Source of the DNA: Butyriboletus loyo | Taxonomy: Eukaryota > Basidiomycota > Agaricomycetes > Boletales > Boletaceae | Length of the DNA stretch: 64,000 bases | Assembly (NCBI GenBank): GCA_038093515.1 | Contig: JBBPSI010000108.1 | Coordinates: 1 to 64,000, forward strand | Direction of reading: 5' to 3' | In this document: one piece after another, positions 1 to 12,951 of the stretch | Position numbering within the stretch: position 1 is the stretch's first letter | How the letters are laid out: every line of letters starts with the position of its first letter | The notes under the pieces: model-generated | What the model saw: only the letters and a program-made list of their open reading frames with translations | The model's database searches: none | What the model was told of the DNA's origin: nothing | Position numbers and translations under genes: made by a program

Positions 1-993
1 GATGAGGTGAATAGTCTAGCACCAGTAATTAGCGAAGGAAAGTTAGCGAAACCGGAGCAGGATTCAAGGTCGATGAACGGCGGCGGCGGCGGAGGAGGAA
101 CTCGCCTAGGATGAACCACGTGAGTGCATAACCGTGCCAGTTTGGAAACGCGTGGCACTGGGCAGATCATCACCTCAGAGGTCAACTCCGATGAAGGCCG
201 TAAACGACCCTGCGATTCAGCGCTGAGTGTAGCTTTTTTTTGCAATCCATTTTTGACCCTTGTGGGGAAATCTAGACAAACAATCTAGTGAGCCTCCGAC
301 TGTGCACATGAGGTGCACCAGCCTTCCAAGTTGCAGCGTCGGACTTGTATTACGTCGTAGGGTTGAGCGTCTGCCGTGGTTGATCATGTTGGAATGACCA
401 AGCGTGCCCGCCGCCGAGTAGGTGGTTATCCCCATTCCCATTCTTCGTTGATCCATATGTCAGATCCATCAATCCCATTCCTTCGTTACCACGATACGCC
501 GTATTTGACTGCTATAGATCAAGTACTCGGTGAGCGGACCTTGTTTACATACTCATCAATTGGCTTTTCCAAGTTGCTGCCACTCGAGTCGTGTAGGCGA
601 AACAGGGAAAACAGAATGAAATTGGCCGAATATTAGCAGCTCGTTGAGTAATCCTAGATCGTCAAGACGACTTTCGGGCCGATTCCCGCGACTCAACACC
701 GGCCTCATAACGTCAAAATAGCCCCATTGGAGACCCAGTCTGCACATTGTGGCCAAAGATGTGATGTTCGAGAAGTATTGCCTACTGATGCGGATAGTGC
801 TAGGAAACTGATGCGTAGGGGAATAACGGACGCTAATACATCGTCATCAACCTCTAGCCGGACCGCCTCCCCGAACCCAATGTCACGGTGAAGGGGTTGA
901 GGTACACTGTATGAGGAGTCACTCGGCTAAGTATATAACTACTGGAGCCATTGTCGCTCGCTCGTTTGTTTGTTTCTCAACCACCCGCACGCC
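1..993. other. Left-edge stretch without a supported gene
   Basis: No reading frame here shows splice-compatible coding or a recognisable domain on either strand. The small open frames at about 376-636 (+) and 217-456 (-) overlap each other, have no homology I can recognise and look like chance. A GGC/GGA-rich patch lies at about 78-100. The last 150 bp presumably hold the promoter and 5' leader of the Sec14-like gene that starts at 994. Confidence 0.5.
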
Positions 994-2113
994 ATGTCGT
1001 CCCCCATCCAGACACCCCTCCCCGTTCCAACCCATCCCAACGTCGCCCCGCCCCCTGAACTGACAGAGAAAGAGCAAGCAGAGTACGACCGTGTGCTCGC
1101 CCACTTTGCCAATCCGGAATATGTTCTCCCCGGCGTTGAAGTGGAGAAGGGCGCACTGATGGAGGTCGAGCGCATGTGGCTCGTTCGTCTCCCTCCTTCT
1201 CTTGCGGTCCCATCTGACGTACGTGGCTATCGTAGTCATACGAGTGCATCCTGCGCTACTTGCACGCCACAAATCACGACGTGTCCGAGAGCATCAAGCG
1301 CATCGAAGGCACCCTCAAATGGAGGCGCGACTTTGGGCTCTATACGTTCATCACACCAGAATATGTCGAGCCCGAAGCGGTCACCGGTAAAGAGGTTGTC
1401 TTTGGGTACGATACGCACGGCAGACCAGCACTGTACATTTCTCCCAGCGGACATAGCATGGAAGAGAGTCCGCGACAGATCCACTTTTTTTGCTGGACCT
1501 TTGAGCGTGTTATCGAGCTCATGGGCCCTGGCGTCGAGTACGTCCACGTTCCATCGCTCATCTCGCACCCCATCTCTTATACACCCCGTCACCTCACAGG
1601 ACCCTTACAGTCATGAACGACTACGCAGACAAGGACAAGAACCCCTCCTTTGCGACCTGCAGGCAGGTACTCAACATCCTCCAAACGCATTATCCAGAAC
1701 GTCTCGGCGCATCCATCATCACGCACTTCCCTTGGCTCCTCCACACGTTCTACAGCCTCATTTCCCCCTTGATCGACCCGTTTACGCGAGCAAAGATTAT
1801 TTTTAACCCTGTCCGAGACGACGCTGGCCTGTGGCGGTCTGCCGATGCAAGGGACCAGGGCCGAGATGATGCCAAATTGTTTGAGCTCGATCAGCTTGTC
1901 AGTGACAGTTGGTTGGGTTCGGCGCCATTTAAATATACCCACGAGGTCTATTGGCCCGCGTTCCTGTCCATGACCGAGACCCGGAGGAACGATATGACCC
2001 GTGTGTGGCGAGATCTTGGTGGGGTGGTTGGCATCAAGGAGTGGGATGTCAAAATCCGTGTTCGCGATGGTTTGACAGCTCCTGTTACCGACCGGACTGG
2101 CCAAGAATTGTAG
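994..2113 (+). CDS. CRAL-TRIO (Sec14-like) lipid-transfer protein
   Basis: Three exons (994-1182, 1236-1537, 1600-2113) join in phase to a 334-residue protein with introns of 53 and 62 nt. The first exon gives a Pro-rich N-terminus. The second opens with the CRAL-TRIO-N helix (CILRYLHATNHD, then LKWRRDFG) and runs into the lipid-binding CRAL-TRIO fold, with the TLTVMND strand rebuilt across intron 2 and the RLGASIITHFPWLL and ARAKIIFNPV-type blocks after it. Family members pick up phosphatidylinositol and another lipid (phosphatidylcholine, sterol or similar) and present it to kinases or move it between membranes in the cytosol. The start is the first ATG in frame with the conserved N-terminal helix. 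The gene is convergent with the SUN gene. Which ligand it carries cannot be told from sequence. The call is firm at family level, not at orthologue level (yeast Csr1/Pdr16-like groups are possible). Confidence 0.88.
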
Positions 2114-2433
2114 AGGACCGGAGCATTCATCAGTACTAATTTTTGGAATATCCTTGGCATTTGATACCATCTTAGATGTGCTTCAGATCTAGGCGTTTGC
2201 GCATCAGAAATACAGTATTTTGTTTCGGAACATGGCAATATTGTGAGTCAAATGATTGAGTGCAGGTCAACGGAAATTGGATTGTCGTCACGGTCATAAG
2301 TACAATGGATGAGTAGCATTAGGTGAATAATCTAGCAGGCGGAAAGAGGAGCGCCTTACAAGAGGGGAAAAAAAGGTAAAACACGGAAAGGAAAGACAAT
2401 ACTCAAAAACAATATGTACAACCCCAGACCATT

Positions 2434-5400
2434 TTACCCCGACCATGAGTCCTCCATGATGAACGGTTGTGGGGTCCCGCCCAGGCGTTCGCCGTGGACG
2501 CGGAATCGGTACAGACATGTGTACTCCTTCTTGCCCCAATTATTCTTAATGACCAGCGCCACGACGCCGAAATCAGCACCGAGATCCTGGATCTCTTGAC
2601 GCACGGGGAATGTCTGAATGTTGGATGGCGCGTCGATGTCGTAGGTGAACGAAGCCAGGCGGATGAAGGGTTGGTTCGTAGGGAGCGTGGGTGGATAGGC
2701 ATCTTCATCAGGCTCTTCGGGCAGGGGAGAACCAGATTCTTCTGCAGCTCTCATAGCTTCCGCACGCTGGGTAGCTCGCTCTGCTCTGAAGGCTACGACC
2801 TTCTCAAGGTTTTCTTTCCCTTCTACGAATCCCCACACCTCCATATCCCGAGGGGCGGTCCGTAGATCAAACGCAACCTCTTTTGCGACATGATCAATCG
2901 TAATGTCGGTGATGTAAGCGGGGAAAGAGAGCGCAACGCCAAGCTGACCAAAGTCTCCGCTCATGGGCCAGCAAAGTCCACTGTGAACGTCTTGGTGCAG
3001 CGCCGTGATCGGTGACCGGCCCATCTCACGCCCGTTGCCAGTCATCCAGCCGAGCACTGCCCCGCGCAATGTGGTTGGACGCATCTCAAGAGTATTTGAG
3101 GTAAGACTCGGTATAGGACGGGCTCCTGCGGAGTGCAGTGCGAAGTCGGCTCGGGAAACGATGTCGCGCGTGGTGGACTGTACGACAGCGGTATCAACGA
3201 GGTGGGATATCAGGTCGGTTATGTCGGTACCATCGCTGGATTTGATGGTAAGACCTTTGCCGGAACTAACGGCAGAGGAAAGTTTGGACCACCATGCTGG
3301 CCCAGAAGGTGCCAAGTCTTCGACAGCGTTCTTCGAGAATTCGAGGGCTTCCTTGACTCCTCCCTCGACAGTACCCAGACGATCTTCAAGCAGCTTCAAC
3401 TTTTTGCGTGCTTCCTGGTCACTGGTTGGTAGGGGTGGTGAGGAAGGTGGAGATGTCTCCCGCGAGGCAGATTCGACTACACTGAGTTGTGCTTGAAGCG
3501 CATCAATTTGTCTCTTAACATCCGAGAGGCCGTGGCTTGTTGATACTTGGAGGTGAGTCTCTGCTTCCGAGACTCGTTTTACCTCTTCGCGCACGCGCGC
3601 TTCGAGAGCATATATCCTATTCACGACCTCTCCCTGTGCACGTGCCTCAAGATCCTGCTGAGCTCGCGCTCGCTGGGTGTCTAGTGAAAGACCAGAGAGG
3701 GCGGATTCGATGTTCTGCAACCGCGTAACGAGTTCATCAATGTTCGTAATAGGTGTTTCGGGCGCGTGGTATGGGCGAGGGGAGGCACGATAGGGAAGTA
3801 GTTGGGCTAGTGGATCATAGAACTGGAACCATGCAAGGTAAATGACGAGGGCTACAGCAGCGAGCCTGGCGAGATATATGAATGATCGAGGACCAAGGGA
3901 GCATAGCAGTGCAATCGGCTTTTTGTAGAAAACATAGACTGCCGATCCCAGTATCCACCCGAATAACAAGAATATGACTGATATGATGCGGATGATGTTC
4001 AAGAAGAACATTGCAATCCTGTTGACTTGACGGCCGAGGAGGCCGCCAATTGAGAAACCGTGAAGGCGAGAATCAGAAGTGTCGGCAATGCCATCCACTG
4101 CAGGGGGTTCATCGCTCTCCAATATTACCTCCAAACCAGGTTGGGTGTCGGGTAAGCCGTTTCCCGGCTCAGGGTAGAGTTTGGATGCTGGAGGCACAGA
4201 GGCACGGGGTACAGACGTTCGTATGGGGGGTGGGACGGACCTGCGTAATTGGGGTTCCCGACCTGTATGTGTGAGCTGTGCGGACGAGTGCTGCAAAGGC
4301 GTTAGAAAAGGGGTCGACGGCAAACTATGCAAGCTGACCTGTTCACTGGCGATGCTGCCCTCTTGGTCGTCGTCAGCTTCATCGAGGTCGGCCTCGCCGC
4401 CTTTGGATCCCTTCTTCCTTCTTCTCCGCTTGTCGTAGCCAGCTACTGGAAGCGAAGTCAAGGTTCCGGGGCCAAGATCCTTTTTCTTTATCTTCTTTCT
4501 GCGCTTTTTTCCGTCATCGGAAATTTGGTCGTCTGACTCTTCCAAGTCGGACACTGAGGGACGATATGCCTTGTTGTCGACCGACATGCGATTACGCCTG
4601 GTGTTCGCAGATAACTTCCTGGAAGCGGACTGTTCGTCCTCCTGGCTATGCTGTCGTTGCAGCTCCTTATACTCGCGGTCTAGATCCTCGTAGTCGAGAC
4701 TAGACTCTTTGCCGTTGGTGGTGGCTGCGGGGATGTCTGCGGGCTCGGTTGACCGCTGTCGAAGATAGAAGGATGTAGCGGTATTGATGGCACGTTTGGA
4801 TATATCGAAGACCTGTTCGAAGGGGCTTTTTCCGCGTGCGCTGTTGTCGATGGACTGGGAATGTTGCTCCTCGGCTTCGGAGTCGGATACGTGTGTGAGA
4901 GCAGACGCTTGCTTGGAAAGGGGGGTTCGTTGAGCGAGACGGCTGGGGGGAGGTGCCAAGCGGCGGTTGGAGGTGGAATGGGTCTCCTTCTCGTACTCGA
5001 CGGAGGTGCTGCGGGGTACGTTGAGGTTGGTCTGGGAGCCAGATGCCCAGGCATTGTTTGGGTTGTTAGGGACCATGTCGTAGGAAGTGGACACAGCCTG
5101 GTTGAAGGCGGCTGCGATGTTTACGGAGGTATCCTTGACGGCCCACTTTTCCGGCTGGAGACTCTTGTTGAGGGACTGGTCGCGCTTGAGGCGTGCGTAA
5201 CGGACGAGGGCTGTCTCGTCCTGAGTGTCTGACGGATCCAGATTCGGAGCGGAGTGGGATGGGGGTGGTTTTGGCGGTGATCTGGAGGTTGCTGTCGGCG
5301 CGCTTTCGGATGGTCAGCGGACAGCACGTGACGGACGTTTTGTGCACATACCCGTACGCGTAGGAGGTCGGGATGTCGCGTTGTGTGGTTTGTGGGTTGT

Positions 5401-5518
5401 GTACGAGCTGTCTGGGCTGAAAGTTGTGCTGGTTGTGGTCTTGACTAGAAGGTTTGTTGAGGAAGGTGTGGTGATCGAGACGTCTGCCTTGACCGAGGGG
5501 TGTGCCTGCGAAAGACAT
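2434..5518 (-). CDS. SUN-domain inner nuclear membrane protein (Sad1/UNC-84-like)
   Basis: Two exons, 5518-5352 and 5302-2434, with a 49-nt intron, give about 1011 residues. The long open frame alone would start at a GTG inside the protein. Upstream codons in the same frame read as a good N-terminus (DETALVRYARLKRD, EKWAVKDTSVNIAAAFNQAV), and the intron links them to an ATG at 5518. The N-terminal half is hydrophilic, rich in Ser, Pro and charged residues, with a Lys-rich KKRRKKIKKKD stretch that could serve as a nuclear signal. Two hydrophobic segments follow in the middle (IIRIISVIFLLFGWILGSAVYVF and a second one ending LAWFQFYDP), then coiled coil, then the C-terminal SUN domain with the family ending YTCLYRFRVHGE. 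SUN proteins sit in the inner nuclear membrane and bind KASH partners across the perinuclear space, tying nuclei to the cytoskeleton and spindle pole body. An acidic insertion (EEPDEDAYPP) lies inside the SUN domain. Two hydrophobic segments rather than one is slightly unusual. Confidence 0.9.
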
Positions 5519-5769
5519 GTACCTCTCACGCGCGAGTGACACGTTGTTGCCTCACGATGTGCACGGAACACTGAGGACGTTGTGGAGACAGAGCTGCTCG
5601 TTGTGCTGGGCGTCGTCGTGAGATGGAGAGCGGTTGAATATCAACCTTGTTGTTTTGTATTTGTTCTCACCCGCTTTGACCTGGTATCGAGCTCATATGA
5701 TCAATCCTATGTAAGATACACAATGCGCGTATCATGTACACCATAAACCACATCCTTCGTCCATTGTCA

Positions 5770-7047
<1,278 letters not shown>

Positions 7048-7172
7048 GATTGAATGTGGTTCGAGTCTAAGTTGCAAGTCGTTCGCTAATAAACCCAAGT
7101 CACGCGTTACACTTCGTATCAGGAGCCGTCACAGCGACAATCCATGTCACGCTCGCGTCGACTGGAACTGCC
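7048..7172. promoter_or_regulatory. Compact divergent promoter between PP2A-C and CCT5
   Basis: Only about 125 bp separate the ATG of the PP2A catalytic gene (-) from the ATG of the CCT-epsilon gene (+). Both 5' leaders and all core promoter elements must lie here or overlap the coding starts. I see no convincing TATA box; the middle is mixed in composition. A shared bidirectional promoter is inferred from spacing alone. Confidence 0.5.
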
Positions 7173-9151
7173 ATGGCGCAACCAGAGGCTGTCTATGCAA
7201 CCGACGAAGTATGTCCATGTCCTCGACATTGAAAAAGACTCATTTCTGGTAGTACGGAAGACCGTTTATTATCCTCAGAGAACAGGCAAAGAAAACCAGG
7301 AGTCATGGCATAGGCGCCATCAAGGTGTGCACCATCCCTCACCCGATCGATGCCATTCACAAGCACCTATCTAGTCTCACATCCTCGCCGCGAGAACAGT
7401 TGCGAACATCATCCGCACATCCCTCGGCCCACGGGGTAAACTCTCCATCGCGTACGCACCCGATCAGTAACTCATCCAGATCGCAGGACTCGACAAAATC
7501 CTCATCTCACCAGACGGCGACATCACCGTCACAAACGATGGCGCGACCATCCTCGGTCAGATGGAGGTCGAGCATCAGATCGCAAAACTTCTCGTACAAC
7601 TCTCCAAGAGCCAAGACGACGAGATCGGTGACGGCACCACCGGTGTCGTTGGTACGTACCCCATTTTCAATATCTGGGCACCAGCATTCAACCTGTTTGA
7701 TTCAAGTCCTTGCCGGTGCCCTTCTCGAGCAGAGTGAAGCTCTCCTCGACCGAGGAATCCATCCCATCCGTATCGCAGATGGCTTCGACAAGGCTTGCAC
7801 GGTTGCCGTCCAACAACTTGACCGCATTTCAGATCGCGTCGAGTTCTCGTCAGAAAACAAGGAAAATCTGATTAAAACTGCCACGACAAGCCTGGGCAGC
7901 GCGTACTCATCGACAAGGACATGTCACACCCACAAATGCCCTCGTCCGTCAAAGATGCCCGCCTTGCGATCCTCACTTGTCCGTTCGAGCCACCCCGCCC
8001 AAAGACGAAGCACAAACTCGATATCACGACCGTCGAGGAGTTCAAGAAACTCCGGGATTATGAAAAGGAAAAGTTCGAGGATATGATCAAAATGGTGAAA
8101 AACACAGGTGCCAACCTGGTCATATGCCAATGGGGCTTCGACGACGAAGCGAATCACTTGTTGATGCAAAATAAACTGCCAGCTGTACGGTGGGTTGGCG
8201 GACCTGAGATTGAGGTGACGTCCCTTTTGCATTCACATCAGGATTCGAGTGTAATACCTTTCTCAGCTCATCGCCATTGCTACACATGGTCGCATTGTTC
8301 CCCGGTTTGAGGAACTCACTGCGGAAAAACTAGGTAAAGCGGGAATTGTACGCGAAATCACCTTTGGCACGACGCGTGATAAGATGCTTGTCATCGAAGA
8401 ATGTGCTAATACCCGCGCTGTCACCATCTTCGTCCGTGGATCGAATAAGATGGTATGGGAATCCGTCGTATGTCCTACATGCTACTAATTATTTATCAGA
8501 TTGTGGATGAAGCGAAGCGAGCATTACATGATGCTATTTGCGCCGTTCGAAACCTTGTTGTCGACAACAGAGTGGTTTATGGTGGGGGTGCTGCCGATAT
8601 CAGTTGTTCCATCGCCGTGGCAAAGGCTGCCGACGAGGTCGGTGCCTACACAGCTTGGCGGGATCTGGTTGACTGACTTATTATATAGATCCCCTCAATA
8701 GAACAATACGCGATGCGCTCGTTTTCCGCTGCTCTCGATGCTATTCCGCTTGCGCTTGCAGAGAATAGTGGTCTCTCGCCAATTGAGACGCTCGCCCAGG
8801 TTAAAAGTAGGCAGGTGACGGAGAGAAATTCCCGTTTGGGAATTGACTGTGCCGGCCAAGATGAGAACGGTACGTTTCTGTGTAGATTAGATTTCATGTT
8901 GGTATCTAATTCAAGGCATAGATATGAAGAAGCAGTTCGTGTACGATCCGTTGATCTCGAAACGACAACAATATTTGCTTGCTACACAGGTATGTGCATT
9001 GTGCGCTCCCTGGTCCCTGACTAAACTTGGTCGTTGCAGCTTGTGAGGGCTGTCCTCAAGATCGGTAAGTGGATTAGATTCTCACCGTGAGCCGAGATTA
9101 ATTCTACTTCTCTCAGACGACGTTATTGTTGCGGGTGAAGCGGAGGAATGA
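7173..9151 (+). pseudogene. CCT5: Chaperonin TCP-1 epsilon subunit (CCT5), internally deleted and frameshifted
   Basis: Eleven coding segments are clear: 7173-7208 (MAQPEAVYATDE), 7253-7324, 7375-7435, 7487-7651, 7707-8214, 8267-8452, 8500-8637, 8689-8869, 8922-8989, 9040-9064 and 9117-9151. They cover the group II chaperonin from the N-terminus through TSLGPRG, NDGATIL and [12 protein letters not shown] (ATP site), then SHPQMP, the CPFEPP substrate region, YGGGAA and a short C-terminus. CCT5 is one of eight subunits of the cytosolic ring that folds actin and tubulin. Within the fifth segment the frame jumps at 7900/7901: the codons for TTSLGS are followed directly, two bases out of frame, by those for [13 protein letters not shown]. 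About 50 residues that every CCT5 carries between these blocks are missing. The original frame runs to a stop at 8084-8086. Flanking introns are normal and the rest is well conserved, so the lesion is recent, or one nuclear haplotype is affected, or it is an assembly error. The subunit is essential and usually single-copy. Confidence 0.85.
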
Positions 9152-9773
9152 TTACGGACCTTTCTAGATGGCTAGGCGGCGTACCCATACACTTAGCAAA
9201 CCCATCCTCGTAATTGTGCAACACTTGACATTTAACGCGTGATATTTGTCTGTGAACATTGGATGGCAGTCCCACCAAAAGTGTACGGGTCCCCTAAATT
9301 AAATGAGAAGACAGCTGGGAAGTGGTTGCCTCGCCTGTCTCAACCGTTCAACTTCGCAACCTTCGTTCTTATGGACACCAAAGTGATATTTTGTAATTAT
9401 GACACTATGTAGAACACTCATTCAAATTAAAGAGTCAATCGAATACTTCTCCGCTGTTCCGAGTCATCGCCTGTCATCGTCTTGGGTGCATGCTAATCCA
9501 GCAAAACATTCAATCCGCTGGCCACTGCTGATGCTTCAGTGCGGTATCTTTCTGCTTCAGCACGTCGCTGAACACAATGTAATCAGCTTTCATCAAACAC
9601 TAAACATCAAACATCAAGAAATTTTCGTCCCGAACCTTCACAGGGCAATTCTTTACACTCCACCTCCCTTGCACTCGATACTCTTACAGTGCGTGCATGT
9701 TCTTGGTTTGTTTCATTTTTTCTGCTGTCTGTCATCGGCGTTTTCGGCTGCGGCACGCTTGTTTGGACGGCTA
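9152..9773. other. Intergenic, nothing supported
   Basis: This is the 3' flank of the CCT5 gene and the 3' flank of the convergent small gene that ends at 9774. An open frame at 9399-9983 (+) mostly lies opposite that gene's last exon and has no splice logic or homology I can recognise. Confidence 0.4.
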
Positions 9774-10278
9774 TCATCTGCTGTCCTCGGATGCAGAAAC
9801 AATGTCCTGGAGACATTGCGGGAGTGCGGTTGGAACCTTCGGTGGCGAGCCAACCTGCAAGGTGAGGAGATCACGGATCCTCACCATCACATCCGCACAC
9901 AGGGTAACAGAAGACTTCTCATTCGTGTAGTTGACCCAGCCCTTGTAGTATGTCTTGATGTGCTCGGGAAGCTAGATTATTAGTGAGAACTTGAAAGAGT
10001 TGAAAGAGAATTTCACAGAGCTCACCTTATAGAATATATGAATGCCATCAGCATGAGTGTTGCGAGGGCGACGAAGCGAGCTCGTTAGAGGCACGGTAAA
10101 ATCGTAGGGAATAAGGGCTCACAGTTGTCTGCGACCACGAGTGGAGAAGTGCTCGCCACAGACGCTGATCTCGGGGTAGGCAGTGACGTGCCACTACCCT
10201 TACCAGGTAGGTAACTCCAAGTGACAGACTAGGCCACACACCCATTCCTTGTGTTCCTCGTTTGATTAGTTCGGACAT
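9774..10278 (-). CDS. Small unrecognised protein, C-terminal exon clear
   Basis: The last exon (9971-9774) encodes 65 residues starting LPEHIKTYYKGWVNYTNEKS, with balanced composition and no low complexity. It is preceded by a good intron (donor GTGAGC at about 10025, acceptor CTAG) and by an exon ending THADGIHIFYK. Earlier exons are not resolved. A plausible first ATG (MSELIKRGTQ) is at 10278, but the joins between 10278 and 10063 do not give one unambiguous frame. I do not recognise the family; length and composition suggest a conserved small cytosolic protein or complex subunit. The gene would be divergent from the sulfite-oxidase-like gene, whose ATG is 300 bp away. Coordinates are firm at the stop and uncertain at the start. 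Confidence 0.4.
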
Positions 10279-10577
10279 AGTGCGAGTGGAGGTGAAGTGG
10301 AGGTACATACTAAAAATGTACGGACGTCTCGGGTTGTTGTCGGTGTTGAGCGTTCTGAACCCGGTAGAAAGTCCGGTAGGACCTACTTGTTTAATTATCG
10401 TACACTTTTGGTCGGGCCCAACAAGTCCATAACGTATGTCACTTGTACAACCTGCACGCGGACTTGATAGTAATTTGACGGTGTTGTAGTATAAAAGATG
10501 TCGGCCTAAGCGCCGTGTTCTCTTCTTCTCTTCCGCCCTACTCCTACTTTTCATTGACATCGCCTGCGGGTTTCAGG

Positions 10578-12059
10578 ATGGGTGTCAGTAAGCTCCGTGT
10601 GCTGGGCAAAAGCCCATACAATGCCGAACCACCATCTCTCGCGGAGCTCGCCAGCCATCCCATCACTCCATCACGTTTGGTCTATGCTCGTAACCATTGT
10701 ACGTTTCTACCAAACTACGGTTTCATGCTGGGAGTCTGATTCGAATCGCTCTGTTTGTTGAACCCTGCACACCTTGCGTTGGCGCTATCCGTGAACCTGA
10801 ATTTACTACGCCTGTAGCCGACATCAAGGACCTTCGATCAGATGCAGACCAATACACAGTCAAGGTCGATGGTGAAATAGACGGCATAAATCAACTCAAC
10901 CTCACGTTCCGGCAAGTGCGAGATTCCTTTTCGCGAAAGGAGGTTCTCGCCGCCCTCGTCGTACGTCCACGCTTCCCCTTATCCTTTCGTGAGCCGACTT
11001 ACAGATGTCATAGTGCGCAGGGAATCGCCGGGCCAAGATGGCTGAGAAGACGGGGAAAAGTGTGCAAGGTATCAACTGGTCCGAGGGAACCATTGCAAAT
11101 GTCCGCTGGACTGGTGCGCCCCTGCGGGACATCCTCCTCCGCGCAGGTGTTCCTGACGACAGCGCATCTTGGGAGGGACTCCATGCATGCTTCGCGTCCA
11201 ATATCGCCCCGTGCGAGCAAGCTACGTATTACGGGGGTTCGATTCCCTTGGAGAGAGCGATGAGCAATGACGGGGATGTTCTCCTAGCGTACGAGGTGAT
11301 TCAACAAGCCATCGCAGCGTTTTTCAACCGTGTTGAATTGTTATTTCATGGGTACATAGATGAATGAGGAACCGCTGACCGCTGACCACGGGTTTCCGTT
11401 GCGCGTGGTCGTTCCAGGGTACTCTGGCATGCGCTGGGTCAAATGGGTTGATCATATTACCGTCTCCCGGGCGGAGGCGCCAAACTTCTATCAGCAGCAA
11501 GACTACAAGGTCTTGCCAGAACATGTTCGTACATCGTACGCGCGACATCCGAATGCTGTGTCTGTCTGACCATTCCTCTACGTAGGTGACGAGCAAGGAA
11601 ATGGCAAACTTGGAAGACTGGTGGTCCCAAGTTCCCTCAATGCAGAACCTCCCGTGCAACTCCGTCGTGACGAACACCAAGCGGCTCCGGTCTTCATGTC
11701 CAGATGAACTAACATTGAAGGCGTGCGGATATGCCTACTCGGATTGTCCTATCGAGCGTGTCAATGTGAGCGTGGATGGCGGCATCACCTGGAAGCAGTG
11801 CAAGATCACGTATCAGGATGGGAAATGGAGCTGGGCGCTGTGGGAGTGTGACGTTGATATCATGTTGGACGAAGAATCCATCGACGACATGTCGTTGGCT
11901 TACGACTTGCCAGGGGGAAATATCGGACCAGGGAAATTGAAGGTGACGGTACTCAGCTGTGCCACGGACAGTGCCGGACGTGTGCAACAGTTGGCATATC
12001 CTTGGAACTTGCGAGGTGTTGGGTATTGCGGGGCTGGAGAAGCCACCCTTATTGTGTAG
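10578..12059 (+). CDS. Sulfite-oxidase-like molybdopterin enzyme
   Basis: Five exons (10578-10698, 10818-10960, 11014-11295, 11360-11524, 11586-12059) give about 394 residues. The oxidoreductase molybdopterin-binding domain is shown by the RNH block near residue 40, by CAGNRR with the Cys that ligates molybdenum at the start of exon 3, and by GGSIPLERA and [15 protein letters not shown] blocks. The C-terminal dimerisation domain follows, with [11 protein letters not shown] and the [10 protein letters not shown] ending. There is no cytochrome b5 haem domain and no FAD/NADH domain, so it resembles plant-type or fungal stand-alone sulfite oxidase rather than nitrate reductase. Expected chemistry is oxidation of sulfite to sulfate in peroxisome or cytosol; no clear C-terminal PTS1 is seen, as the protein ends TLIV. 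The first intron as drawn is long (119 nt) for this genome, and the usual RNHGP motif is interrupted there, so that junction may need correction. Confidence 0.85.
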
Positions 12060-12951
12060 ACCATTCCTCGGGCTCAAATTGTATGGACTTGAAACTGTGA
12101 ATGACTTCGGACTATGCGTACCATGTATATTTCCAGAACAAGCCGAGGTTAACGTTCACCGTTCATGGCGTAATATTAGACTGTATACAGACAACTGAAG
12201 TACAATCTCAGTGTTACACGAAAAAAAAAGATCAATTCCGCTCGTTCATGAAGGTCGGTGGACCTCGGTGCCCAGATCTCAGAGACCAAGTCACGAGCAT
12301 CATGATCGAACCAAGGCCTCGCTATGCAACAAGAACGGCACGTCAAGCTTCTTCATAACCTCTTTAATGCCTTCCACGGTAAGCGGGAAATCCTGCACGA
12401 CGAAATGGAGCATCTTGATATGCAAGGCACGAGAAGAATGACAGATCGTCTACTGCGCATCCTGGACCAAAATATCGACAACGGAAACGAGACATTCGTT
12501 GCGTCACACAGCCCAGCGAAGATCGAAGGAACCCACCGGAAAGCAGGCCTGGTGTCCTGTACGATGTCCCCCACCCGCGGTCGCTGACTATCCAGCTCCT
12601 CATTTTCGCGAGTACTAATGGGTGCTGCGACGAGCTCGGGACTCAAGAGCACTCATGACATGGAAAGACTGATGGTAACAAGGGATCATTATACATGTTC
12701 TCGTGTAAATTTCTTTGCTGTTGTGCGAGTGAATGGCCACGAGGTGCACTGAACTACACGCACCTCAAGAACGTAACAATGGGACCCGCAGCATCCCAAC
12801 TTAGAATCAGCCGACGCGATCACGTTCGAAGATGATGCATGGCTAATCAATTCCGCTGCTTCAGCGGACAGAACACTCATTTGCGACACACCCGAACATT
12901 TGCCATGTCAAATCAAGAATTTACATAGCCATGTAGCCGTATGTAGCAGAA
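12060..12951. other. Intergenic, no supported gene
   Basis: Open frames on both strands at about 12324-12652 overlap each other without homology or usable splice sites. The stretch is the 3' flank of both the sulfite-oxidase-like gene and the F-box gene, which converge here. Confidence 0.35.

Noticed and set aside
7325..8086. 253-residue plus frame across the CCT5 5' half
   Set aside because: It reads through introns and the wrong frame of CCT5 exons; only its middle part coincides with true CCT5 codons, and its end is the product of the frameshift at 7900.
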